Positions 17,073-25,190 of a DNA stretch of 64,000 nt are shown here, piece by piece. The notes under the pieces were generated by a model, which saw only the letters and a list, made by a program, of their open reading frames with translations, ran no database searches and was not told where the DNA came from. The DNA is from CAYJBH01 sp964370605 (GTDB lineage Bacteria > Bacillota > Clostridia > Oscillospirales > Ruminococcaceae), in NCBI GenBank assembly GCA_964370605.1, contig CAYJJX010000002.1:108838-172837 (forward strand), given 5' to 3'. The position numbers were made by a program, and so were the translations under genes. Position 1 is the first letter of the stretch; each line of letters begins with the position of its first letter.

Positions 17073-19228
17073 CATTTGAAACGTTAAAGGAACGTATCGA
17101 GGCGCAAAATCGCGGGATAGACATTGAGCTTGTCACCCGCGCCTACGAGACTGCGGAAAAGGCACACGAAGGTCAAAACAGACTTTCCGGCGAGCCTTAT
17201 ATCATGCACCCTTTGAGCGTTGCAATGTTGCTTGTCGATCTCGGAATGGATGTTGCCTGCATTGTGGCGGCACTATTGCACGACGTTGTTGAAGACACCG
17301 ACATTCCTCTCGAAGCAATAAAAAAACAGTTTGGTGGCGAGGTCGCCGATCTTGTCGATGGACTGACAAAACTCGGTGCCATTGCATTTTCCTCGATAGC
17401 GGAACAACAGGCTGAGAATCTTCGCAAGATGCTCCTTGCTATGAGCAACGATATCCGTGTAATGATCATCAAACTCTGTGATCGTCTGCACAACATGAGA
17501 ACGCTGGACGTGATGCCGGAACGAAAACAGCTCACAAAGGCACTGGAGACGATGGAGGTCTATGCCCCCATCGCCTACCGTCTCGGTATGAAAAAGCTCA
17601 AAGAGGAGTTAGAGGATCGCAGCCTTTATTATCTTGATCGTTTCGGCTATTCCGAAATTACCGAGGCACTCGGCAACACCGGAAAAACTCGAGAATACAT
17701 GGAGATGGTAACACAGCATGTGCGTAGTCGAGTTTTGGAAGGTGGCATCGAAAATGCCCTTTTTGAAAGCCGAATAAAGAGCGTCTACGGCATCTATCGC
17801 AAGATGTTTCTCGGTGGAAAAGACTTTGACGAAATTTATGATATCTATGCACTGCGAGTAATAGTTGAAAATGTCGGCGAATGTTATAACGTCCTTGGCA
17901 TCATTCACGATCTCTATCATCCGGTACCAAACCGTTTCAAAGATTATATCTCGACTCCAAAACCTAACCTTTATCGAAGTTTGCACACTACCATAGTAGG
18001 ACCGGGCGGAACTCCTGTGGAGGTTCAGATACGCACCTATGAAATGCACCGCACTGCCGAGCTCGGAGTTGCGGCCCACTGGAAATACAAAGCAGGAGTC
18101 ACCAAAAACGATGCCGGCCTTGAAGAGCGTCTTGCTTGGGTTCGTCGATTGGTTGAGGACGATGGTGCAATCGCCGACGACGAAGAGATTTTGCAGAACA
18201 TCAAGCATGAACTAGTGCCGCAGGAAGTCTATGTATTCACGCCGAAAGGCGATGTCATCACACTTCCGGTCGGCTCAACCGCCATCGACTTTGCGTATGC
18301 GATCCACTCACAGGTCGGCAACCGTATGGTCGGTGCAAAGATCGGCGGAAAACTTGTTTCCATCGACCATAAGTTAGAAAACGGCGAAATCATCGAAGTC
18401 GTAACCGGACCGGAAAACAAAGGTCCGGGACGAGACTGGCTGAGTATTGTTCGTACCAGTGAAGCACGCAATAAGATTCGTACCTGGTTCAAAAAAGAGC
18501 GTCGAGAAGAAAATATCGAAGAAGGCAGAGACATGCTGGACAAGGAGATGCGTCGATCCGGCATCACCCTTGTCTCGGGCGAGAAAGAGCAATTTTTGCT
18601 GGAACTCGCAAAAAAAATGCGTATAACCACGGTGGACGAGCTTCATGCCTCACTCGGTTACGGTGGAGTAACCCTTGCCAAGCTGATGAGCAAGGCAAAA
18701 GAGGAATATGCACGCATTGCAAAAGCCAAAAGTCCTGTCGATATCTTTGCAATTCCGGAAAAGAAAGAGTATTCCAGTGAAGGTGTTGTGGTTGAAGGAA
18801 TCGACAACTGTCTTGTCAAGTTTGCAAAGTGCTGTGGTCCATTGCCGGGCGACGATATTGTAGGGTTCATCACCCGTGGACATGGCGTCGCCATACACAA
18901 GATGGAATGCTCCAACTATCAACGCAGCAAAGACGTGGTGGAAAGCAAACCTCGGTGGCTTTCGGCGCACTGGGCGGCAAGCTTGAAAGAAAGCTTTAAT
19001 GCAACACTTGAAATCTCGGCTCTCAATAGACATGCACTGCTCGCCGATATTACAGTCGCACTCGCTAATATGCATGTTCCTATAGTAGCCCTCATGGCAA
19101 GAGAGAAAGAGTCTGGGAACTTTGCAAACTTTTCTGTCACCATTTCGGTCACCAACCTCGAACATCTGAACTCGGTTGTGACAAAACTTCGCAAGGTCAA
19201 GGACGTGCAAGAGATAATCAGAAGATAA
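17069..19228 (+). CDS. relA: Bifunctional (p)ppGpp synthetase/hydrolase (Rel/SpoT)
   Basis: The 719-residue RSH enzyme starts at a GTG that overlaps the recJ stop. Domains are an HD hydrolase (about 30-190, with HDVVEDTD), the synthetase (about 230-360, with RIKSVYGIYRKM, NRFKDYI and PNLYRSLHTT), a TGS domain (about 390-450, VYVFTPKGDVITLP), a helical/zinc-finger region with FAKCCGPLPGD, and a C-terminal ACT domain. The RFKD version of the synthetase loop is the one seen in enzymes that both make and degrade (p)ppGpp. It controls the stringent response at the ribosome. Confidence 0.95.
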   Translation: MTFETLKERIEAQNRGIDIELVTRAYETAEKAHEGQNRLSGEPYIMHPLSVAMLLVDLGMDVACIVAALLHDVVEDTDIPLEAIKKQFGGEVADLVDGLTKLGAIAFSSIAEQQAENLRKMLLAMSNDIRVMIIKLCDRLHNMRTLDVMPERKQLTKALETMEVYAPIAYRLGMKKLKEELEDRSLYYLDRFGYSEITEALGNTGKTREYMEMVTQHVRSRVLEGGIENALFESRIKSVYGIYRKMFLGGKDFDEIYDIYALRVIVENVGECYNVLGIIHDLYHPVPNRFKDYISTPKPNLYRSLHTTIVGPGGTPVEVQIRTYEMHRTAELGVAAHWKYKAGVTKNDAGLEERLAWVRRLVEDDGAIADDEEILQNIKHELVPQEVYVFTPKGDVITLPVGSTAIDFAYAIHSQVGNRMVGAKIGGKLVSIDHKLENGEIIEVVTGPENKGPGRDWLSIVRTSEARNKIRTWFKKERREENIEEGRDMLDKEMRRSGITLVSGEKEQFLLELAKKMRITTVDELHASLGYGGVTLAKLMSKAKEEYARIAKAKSPVDIFAIPEKKEYSSEGVVVEGIDNCLVKFAKCCGPLPGDDIVGFITRGHGVAIHKMECSNYQRSKDVVESKPRWLSAHWAASLKESFNATLEISALNRHALLADITVALANMHVPIVALMAREKESGNFANFSVTISVTNLEHLNSVVTKLRKVKDVQEIIRR

Positions 19229-19282
19229 TACAGCAATTTTCCTGCCGGACGGCTTTAACTCAGTTTAATAGGGAGCAAACAC

Positions 19283-19840
19283 ATGAATATTCATCACATA
19301 ACCGCACCTCGCCCATACGAAACTAACACATTTGTGCTGACCGGAGAGGGGGACGACATAATAATTATCGACCCTGCCGCCGACATTGAAGAATATGATA
19401 AGTTTCTCGGTGGAAAAGTCACCCTCTTGCTGACACACGGACATTTTGATCATACCTATACGGTTGACAAACTCCGCGAACTTGGCGCAACACTTTTGAT
19501 GGCAAAGGCAGACGCCGAACTTTTTGACATTGAACCGGACGGATTTTTATCGGAAGGTGACAAGGTCAATGTCGGTGGTATCGAACTATCTGTATTCTCC
19601 ACCCCCGGCCATAGCCCCGGAAGCCTTTGTTTTTATCATTCTGACGGTCATTTATTTGCCGGTGACACCCTTTTCTATCACAACTGCGGACGTTGCGACC
19701 TTGAGGGCGGCGACTATAACACCATGTTGAAAAGTTTGAAACGATTGTCCTTGCTCCCCCACGAAACAAAAGTTTATCCCGGCCATGATCGTTTTGGAGT
19801 CATTGGCGACGAGCTGAAAAACAACCCCTACATGAGATAA
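19283..19840 (+). CDS. MBL-fold metallohydrolase (glyoxalase II-like)
   Basis: The 185-residue metallo-beta-lactamase fold protein carries the dinuclear metal motif THGHFDH, the histidine loop STPGHSPGS, Asp in LFAGDTLF and the final His in YPGHD. It is of the size of the compact hydroxyacylglutathione-hydrolase-like group found after rel in many Clostridia. A thioester substrate is likely, but its identity is unknown. It is the last gene of the recJ-rel unit, before a strong terminator. Confidence 0.9.
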   Translation: MNIHHITAPRPYETNTFVLTGEGDDIIIIDPAADIEEYDKFLGGKVTLLLTHGHFDHTYTVDKLRELGATLLMAKADAELFDIEPDGFLSEGDKVNVGGIELSVFSTPGHSPGSLCFYHSDGHLFAGDTLFYHNCGRCDLEGGDYNTMLKSLKRLSLLPHETKVYPGHDRFGVIGDELKNNPYMR

Positions 19841-19850
19841 TTAGCGCATA

Positions 19851-19892
19851 AAAACGGCTACGAACAGTATGAAAACTATTCGTAGCCGTTTT
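19851..19892. terminator. Strong bidirectional terminator
   Basis: AAAACGGCTACGAA (19851-19864) and TTCGTAGCCGTTTT (19879-19892) are perfectly complementary 14-nt arms around a 14-nt loop, flanked by A and T runs. The hairpin sits between convergent genes. Confidence 0.93.
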
Positions 19893-19896
19893 CCGT

Positions 19897-20409
19897 TTAT
19901 CCTTCGAGTATCTCTTTCACGTACTCAACAGTGCCGTTAATCAGCTGTTCATTTCCGCTTAGACTCAGTGCCATAAAATTCTCGTCCGGCACTTCAAACG
20001 GTGCACTGATGCCAAACAGGCTTGCCGGTTTATATCCGACACGCGGATAGTATTTATCGCTGCCAAGAACGACAATGATATCATACCCCAGCTCTTTCGC
20101 AATCTCGTGTCCTTTGCGCATCAGTTCCGTCCCAACACCTTTCCTCTGTGCCGACGGCAAAACCGAGAGTGGCGCAAGTGCAAGGGCGCAGACGTCACCT
20201 ATCTTTGCCTTGGTGAAGATGATGTGTCCAACTATCTCGTCAGCCTCACTTGCCACAAGTGAAAGTTCCTTTATAAACCCCTCACTTTTCCTGAGTTTTT
20301 GCACCAAGATATGCTCGTTTGCGTCTGAGTGTTCTGCTGAGGCAAAGGAACTCTTGACTAAACTCTCCACTTGCTCATAATCCCTCGGCTCTTCCTGTCT
20401 GATAATCAT
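19897..20409 (-). CDS. GNAT family N-acetyltransferase
   Basis: The 170-residue acyl-CoA N-acyltransferase has the fold's acetyl-CoA signature (LSVLPSAQRKGVGTELMRKG) and the downstream strands VVLGSDKYYPRVGYKPAS, typical of the predicted N-acetyltransferase YhbS group. The substrate is unknown. Two in-frame ATGs six bases apart (20415 and 20409) follow AAAGGGG. The second has the better spacing. The gene is the last of the long minus-strand block but lies behind a terminator, so it may have its own promoter. Confidence 0.85.
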   Translation of the reverse strand: MIIRQEEPRDYEQVESLVKSSFASAEHSDANEHILVQKLRKSEGFIKELSLVASEADEIVGHIIFTKAKIGDVCALALAPLSVLPSAQRKGVGTELMRKGHEIAKELGYDIIVVLGSDKYYPRVGYKPASLFGISAPFEVPDENFMALSLSGNEQLINGTVEYVKEILEG

Positions 20410-20457
20410 ATTCATTTCCCCTTTCCTCTGCATTCTTACAATACATAAGTTTAAAAC

Positions 20458-20499
20458 AAAAAGACATGTAATAACAATTGCGTCGTTACATATCTTTTT
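20458..20499 (-). terminator. Intrinsic terminator after ispH-rpsA
   Basis: On the minus strand, AAAAAGATATGTAA pairs with TTACATGTCTTTTT through one G-U pair and is followed by GTTTT. It lies 44 nt beyond the ispH-rpsA stop. Confidence 0.75.
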
Positions 20500-20542
20500 A
20501 TGTTTTAAATTATCTGTCGGCGAAAAGCCTAGCAAGAGGATA

Positions 20543-22549
20543 TTATTCCTCGTCTGCCTTTGCAGGAGCTTCCTCGACTACTTCAGCTGCTGTCTCTGCA
20601 ACCGCTGTTTCTGCAGGCTGTGAAACTTCCGGCAACGGGAGAAGCGCCTTAATGGAAAGACTGATACGTTTTTTAACCGAATCGAGCTCGGTGATTACAA
20701 CATTAACCATCTCGCCGATTTGAAGTGCGTCCGCTACGCGGTCAACACGCTCATGCGAAATTTCTGAAATGTGAACAAGTCCGTCTATGCCCGGGAGAAC
20801 CTGAACAAATGCACCGAACTTTGTAAGCGAGACAACCGGTCCTGTGAACTTGTCGCCAAGATTGAAAGATCCGGCAAGACGGGTCCAAGGATTGTCCTCT
20901 TCCTTACGATAACCAAGGCTGATCTTCTTGGACAGCGGATCCAGCTCTTTTACATAAACTTCGATCTGCTCGTCTACCTTAAGAATGTCGCTCGGGTGCT
21001 TGATGCGGCTCCATGACAGCTCGGATATATGGACAAGACCGTCCACACCGCCGATGTCAACGAATGCACCGTAGCTTGCAAGGCTCTTGACGGTACCTTG
21101 GCACACATCACCAACCTTGGCTTTGCTCCAGAACTCGTCGCGTGCCTTGTTGGCAACTTCGGCGAGCACGGCACGGATAGAACCGATTACTCTGTTTCCG
21201 TTTGCTTCCAATATTTTCAGTTTGACATTGGTCTTTACAAGACTTGCAAAGTCTTCGCCACGACGTAGTGTAGCCTGTGATGCAGGGATAAATACTTTTG
21301 TACCCTTAACCATCGCTACAAGGCCGCCCTTGACGACTTCACTGATATAGGCTTCAACAGCCGAACCGTCTTCAGCAGCCTGAAGCAACAGACTGTTGCC
21401 TTCGCGTGCTTCAAGACGCTTTTTGGAAAGAAGTGCAATACCTTCCAGGTCGTTAACCTGAATAACCATAAGCTCGATCTCGTCGCCTTTTTGGACGATG
21501 TCGTGCGGTTTCAACGAAAGATCGTCGGTCAATTCGTCAAGCGGAACAAACCCTGTGTGTTTTGTGCCGATATCGACGGTGATTTCTGTTGGGGCGATGC
21601 CGGTTACTACTCCTTTCAATACTTTGCCGCGGAAGATAGGATTGAAGGATGCCTCCAGCATTTCCTCAAATGTCATTCCGTCCTCGATGATGGGTTGTTG
21701 CTTTTCTTGTTGATCGTTCATTAGTTTGATAACCTCCTCAATAATATGCGACGGCGTAGACGCACCGGCCGATATGCCCACATTTCTGAATTTTCCAAGC
21801 TGCGGATCGCGAAGCTCCCCAGCCGTCTCGACACCGATAGTTTTGGTGTGCTTGGCGGCAACCTCGACCAATTTTTTAGTGTTAGAAGAATTTTTTCCTC
21901 CGACTACAATAAAAAGGTCGCACTGTGCGGCGAGTTTCTCTACCTCCGACTGCCTTTCGCAAGTCGCATTACATATTGTATCAAAAATCAGAGCGTTTGT
22001 ATATAGTTTTTTAATAAACTCTCGCATCGCACCCCAATTTTCTTGCAAAAAGGTGGTTTGTGCTACACAAAGTAGAGGGTTTTCCGTCGAAATGCCATAT
22101 AATCGCTCTCTTAATTGGTCAATATTCGAGAAAATAATTGCGTCATTTCCGTAATGGCTGACTATTCCTTGCACTTCGGGATGTTTTTCATCCCCCGCTA
22201 TCAAGAAAATACGACCCTCTTCGCGTGCCTTGCGTGCCAGCATTGCGATGCGGTCGACATATTTGCAGGTTGCGTTATGATGGGGAATGCCTCTTGAAAC
22301 AATCTCATCAAACATTTGTTTTGTTACGCCGTGGCTACGAATGATGAGTTCATAGCCCTGCGGAAGCATATCGAGCGTTTCTATCTCGATCAACCCACGC
22401 TCTTTCATAGAGTTCACCCACTGTGGATTGTGGATGAGCGGCCCGAGTGTCGCAACCTTGCAACCCTGTTTGACAAGGCGCTCTGTCATGGTTACGGCAT
22501 TCGCCACACCAAAACAAAATCCTGCGCTTTTTGCTACCTTAACACTCAT
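20543..22549 (-). CDS. ispH: Bifunctional 4-hydroxy-3-methylbut-2-enyl diphosphate reductase / ribosomal protein S1 (IspH-RpsA fusion)
   Basis: This single 668-residue protein joins two functions. Residues 1-280 are IspH, the last enzyme of the MEP isoprenoid pathway, with iron-sulfur cysteines in GFCFGV (Cys12), HNATCKYVD and CNATCERQS. From about residue 310 there are four S1 RNA-binding repeats, the last two classical (DIGGVDGLVHISELSW and LPGIDGLVHISEISH). The tail is Ala/Glu-rich. The fusion is known in Clostridia and is not a sequencing artefact, since the frame is intact and both halves keep their motifs. It overlaps plsC by 11 bp. Confidence 0.95.
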   Translation of the reverse strand: MSVKVAKSAGFCFGVANAVTMTERLVKQGCKVATLGPLIHNPQWVNSMKERGLIEIETLDMLPQGYELIIRSHGVTKQMFDEIVSRGIPHHNATCKYVDRIAMLARKAREEGRIFLIAGDEKHPEVQGIVSHYGNDAIIFSNIDQLRERLYGISTENPLLCVAQTTFLQENWGAMREFIKKLYTNALIFDTICNATCERQSEVEKLAAQCDLFIVVGGKNSSNTKKLVEVAAKHTKTIGVETAGELRDPQLGKFRNVGISAGASTPSHIIEEVIKLMNDQQEKQQPIIEDGMTFEEMLEASFNPIFRGKVLKGVVTGIAPTEITVDIGTKHTGFVPLDELTDDLSLKPHDIVQKGDEIELMVIQVNDLEGIALLSKKRLEAREGNSLLLQAAEDGSAVEAYISEVVKGGLVAMVKGTKVFIPASQATLRRGEDFASLVKTNVKLKILEANGNRVIGSIRAVLAEVANKARDEFWSKAKVGDVCQGTVKSLASYGAFVDIGGVDGLVHISELSWSRIKHPSDILKVDEQIEVYVKELDPLSKKISLGYRKEEDNPWTRLAGSFNLGDKFTGPVVSLTKFGAFVQVLPGIDGLVHISEISHERVDRVADALQIGEMVNVVITELDSVKKRISLSIKALLPLPEVSQPAETAVAETAAEVVEEAPAKADEE

Positions 22550-23150
22550 CTGCCAAATCCATGAGAGTCTGAGTTAATTTTTGTTTTGCCGCACGAAAAG
22601 TTCTCCTATTTTCCGGATCCATCCCCAGCATTTGCGGTGTGAGCGGCTCACCAAAACGAATATGATATTTGCCGATAAAAGGCCGCAACCGCTTTTTTCC
22701 GCAAAGTGATACGCTGCACGGCACTATCGTGGCACCGGTCGCCGCCGCAATGAACAGTGCGCCCGACTTGAGTGGCAGCAGTTTTCCGTCTTTGCTTCGA
22801 GTGCCCTCAGGGAATATCAAGAGCGGACTCCCTTCTTCCATCTTTCTTTGAACCTCGTCGAGCGTGTCGGTGTCCCCCTTTCCGCGATCGACCGGCACCA
22901 CGTTGAGCTTATGAAAAAACCAAGAAGCAAGCGGATGCTTGAAAAGCTCCACCTTCGCTATTATAACGGCACGGCGCCTTGCAAAGCGTTGCACCGCAAC
23001 TATGACCGGATCTATAAAATGTATATGATTGGAACAGATAATGAACTTTTGCCCCTCACATGCGTTGAGATGCTCTTTGCCGCTCACCTTTATTCGAAAC
23101 AAAAGATGGGCAAGCAACATTGCCGCCGTATAAATAAACCAATAAAACAT
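22539..23150 (-). CDS. plsC: 1-acyl-sn-glycerol-3-phosphate acyltransferase
   Basis: The 203-residue enzyme has one N-terminal hydrophobic segment and the four acyltransferase blocks: NHIHFID (the HX4D catalytic pair), the VPVDRG region, FPEGTRSKDG and a late VPCSVS segment. It adds the second acyl chain to make phosphatidic acid on the inner membrane face. It is tightly packed between cmk (21 nt upstream) and ispH-rpsA (overlapping), an arrangement common in Clostridia. Confidence 0.93.
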   Translation of the reverse strand: MFYWFIYTAAMLLAHLLFRIKVSGKEHLNACEGQKFIICSNHIHFIDPVIVAVQRFARRRAVIIAKVELFKHPLASWFFHKLNVVPVDRGKGDTDTLDEVQRKMEEGSPLLIFPEGTRSKDGKLLPLKSGALFIAAATGATIVPCSVSLCGKKRLRPFIGKYHIRFGEPLTPQMLGMDPENRRTFRAAKQKLTQTLMDLADEC

Positions 23151-23171
23151 ATCTACTGTCGTTCCCTCTCG

Positions 23172-23834
23172 TTACCTTGTTTTTTCCTTAACTAGACCCG
23201 TAATATGGGCAACCGTCTGCTCAAAGTCCATGCCGGTGCTGTCAACCGTAACGGCATCGTCTGCCGCTTTAAGCGGCGCAAGTGCACGGCCTGAGTCCTG
23301 TTCGTCTCGAGCGAGAACGTCACGATAAACCGTCTCAAAATCCGCCGTCTCTCCTTTTTCCTCTAGCTGACGCACCCTACGGCGTGCCCTCTCGTCGGCA
23401 TCCGCCGTCAAAAATATTTTAAGTTCAGCGTCCGGAAGAATCATGGTACCTATGTCCCGTCCGTCCATCACAACATCGTTCTTCTTGGCAATGTTACGTT
23501 GAAGGTCCAAAAGAAATTTGCGCACCTCGCCGTAGCGCGAAACATCAGATGCCGCCATCGAGACATCTTCACTGCGCAAAAACGGTGTGAAATCCTCTTT
23601 GTTTGCAATGACCACCTGTACTCCATCTCGGTGGGTAAGCTCCAGATCAAGGTCGCCGAGCAACGAACATACTCCTTGTTCATCTCGCGGGCTGACCCCT
23701 TTGGTTATGGCATAATACCCTATCGCACGATAAAGCGCCCCCGTGTCGACATAGATAAAGCCAAACTCCTCGGCGAGTTTTTTTGCAATACTGCTCTTGC
23801 CCGCTCCGGACGGGCCGTCGATCGCTACCTGCAT
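23172..23834 (-). CDS. cmk: Cytidylate kinase
   Basis: A 220-residue P-loop kinase beginning MQVAIDGPSGAGKSSIAKKL, followed by FIYVDTGALYRA, DGRDIGTMILPDA and the lid region RARRRVRQL. All are typical of the bacterial CMP/dCMP kinase (type 1). It phosphorylates CMP and dCMP for nucleotide supply. It has full family length and sits upstream of plsC and ispH-rpsA. Confidence 0.95.
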   Translation of the reverse strand: MQVAIDGPSGAGKSSIAKKLAEEFGFIYVDTGALYRAIGYYAITKGVSPRDEQGVCSLLGDLDLELTHRDGVQVVIANKEDFTPFLRSEDVSMAASDVSRYGEVRKFLLDLQRNIAKKNDVVMDGRDIGTMILPDAELKIFLTADADERARRRVRQLEEKGETADFETVYRDVLARDEQDSGRALAPLKAADDAVTVDSTGMDFEQTVAHITGLVKEKTR

Positions 23835-23875
23835 TTTGTGACCATACCTTTCTTTTATTATAAATTAAATCTAAC

Positions 23876-25090
23876 CTAAATCGCGTTTGCCGCCGCATAT
23901 GCCGTGCAAAAGGCAATATGCAGATTATAGCCGCCTGTCACCGCCGACACATCCAGCAGTTCACCGACTATATAAAGTCCCTCGACCAGTTTCGAAGCCA
24001 TAGTTGACGGCACAACCTCGTCAAGGCTAACGCCTCCCTCTGTGATGACCGCATGTTCCATTCCGTCGGTGCCGTTGATGCTCACCCTGAAATCTTTCAG
24101 CAGTGATAACAGCTCTCGGCGTTTCTCTCTCGTAATCTGATTTGCAGAGTCGCTTGGATCAATCCCCCACCTTTGCATCATGATGGGTATCAACTTGCGT
24201 GGCAACAAAGCGTCCAGCGCCTTGCCACTTGTCTTAGCACCGAGTGCTTTTATGTCATTATCTATTCTATCAGATAATTTCTTTTCGTCAAGTGCCGGTT
24301 TGAAATCGATAGAGATATGCGCAGATTTATAGCTTGCCGGCAGTTCACAGCTCGCCGAAAGAATCAGCGGTCCCGACACCCCAAAATGGGTGAACAGCAT
24401 CTCGCCTTGCTGCGAAAAAACCAATTTCTCATTAACATAGAGTGATGCCGTCACATTTTTCAGCGAAAGACCCATAAGTTCACGACACAGTGCATCGGGA
24501 GATCTGAGCCCGACCAGCGAAGCCCTGCACTCAGTAATGTTGTGACCAAGCGAGCGAAGTATCCTGTGCCCGTCGCCTGTGCTTCCGGTACCGGGATATG
24601 AAAGCCCACCTGTCGCCATGATTACGGCATCGGCAAAAAATTCTTTGCCGCTTTTAAGTCGCACTCCTTTTGCCGCACCGTCTTTGACTATCAGCTCTTC
24701 CACCTCGGCATCACAACGTATCTCGGCACCGTTTGCCATCGAAAGCAATGTTGTCAGCACATCTTTTGATCGATCCGATACGGGAAAAACTCGATTGCCT
24801 CGCTCTGTCTTGAGAGAAAGCCCCTCTGACTCCAATCTCAACATCAGATCGTCGGGTGTCATGCGAAAAAGCGAAGAATACAAAAACTTTTTCCCTCGTT
24901 TCACCTGCTCCAAAAAGTCATTTGGAGCACAGTTGTTGGTGACATTGCACCGGCCTTTTCCGGTGATGAGCAACTTGCGACCGACCGACGGCATCTTCTC
25001 CAGTATTACTACCCTGTGTCCGAGATCAAGCGCCGCACCTGCCGCAAAAAGCCCTGCCGCACCTCCGCCGATAATAATTACATCAGCCAT
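23876..25090 (-). CDS. HI0933/YhiN-family FAD-dependent oxidoreductase
   Basis: This 404-residue flavoprotein has an N-terminal Rossmann FAD site, VIIIGGGAAGLFAAG, then GKGRCNVTN (a signature of the HI0933 family), ATGGLSYPGTGSTGDG and a C-terminal GELLDVSAVTGGYNLHIAFCTA loop that completes FAD binding. The physiological substrate of this widespread family is not established. The start was set at MADVIIIGG, with GAAAGGA 9-10 nt upstream. The ATG six codons earlier precedes that site. It is likely co-transcribed with cmk. Confidence 0.9.
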   Translation of the reverse strand: MADVIIIGGGAAGLFAAGAALDLGHRVVILEKMPSVGRKLLITGKGRCNVTNNCAPNDFLEQVKRGKKFLYSSLFRMTPDDLMLRLESEGLSLKTERGNRVFPVSDRSKDVLTTLLSMANGAEIRCDAEVEELIVKDGAAKGVRLKSGKEFFADAVIMATGGLSYPGTGSTGDGHRILRSLGHNITECRASLVGLRSPDALCRELMGLSLKNVTASLYVNEKLVFSQQGEMLFTHFGVSGPLILSASCELPASYKSAHISIDFKPALDEKKLSDRIDNDIKALGAKTSGKALDALLPRKLIPIMMQRWGIDPSDSANQITREKRRELLSLLKDFRVSINGTDGMEHAVITEGGVSLDEVVPSTMASKLVEGLYIVGELLDVSAVTGGYNLHIAFCTAYAAANAI

Positions 25091-25190
25091 TTTATCATTT
25101 CCTTTCATAAGGTTTTGTCCGTTTTTGTCACTTTGTGACGAAATTCAAACGCCTTTCGTTTGAAAGGAACAAAACTTACTGGTTTTAAAC

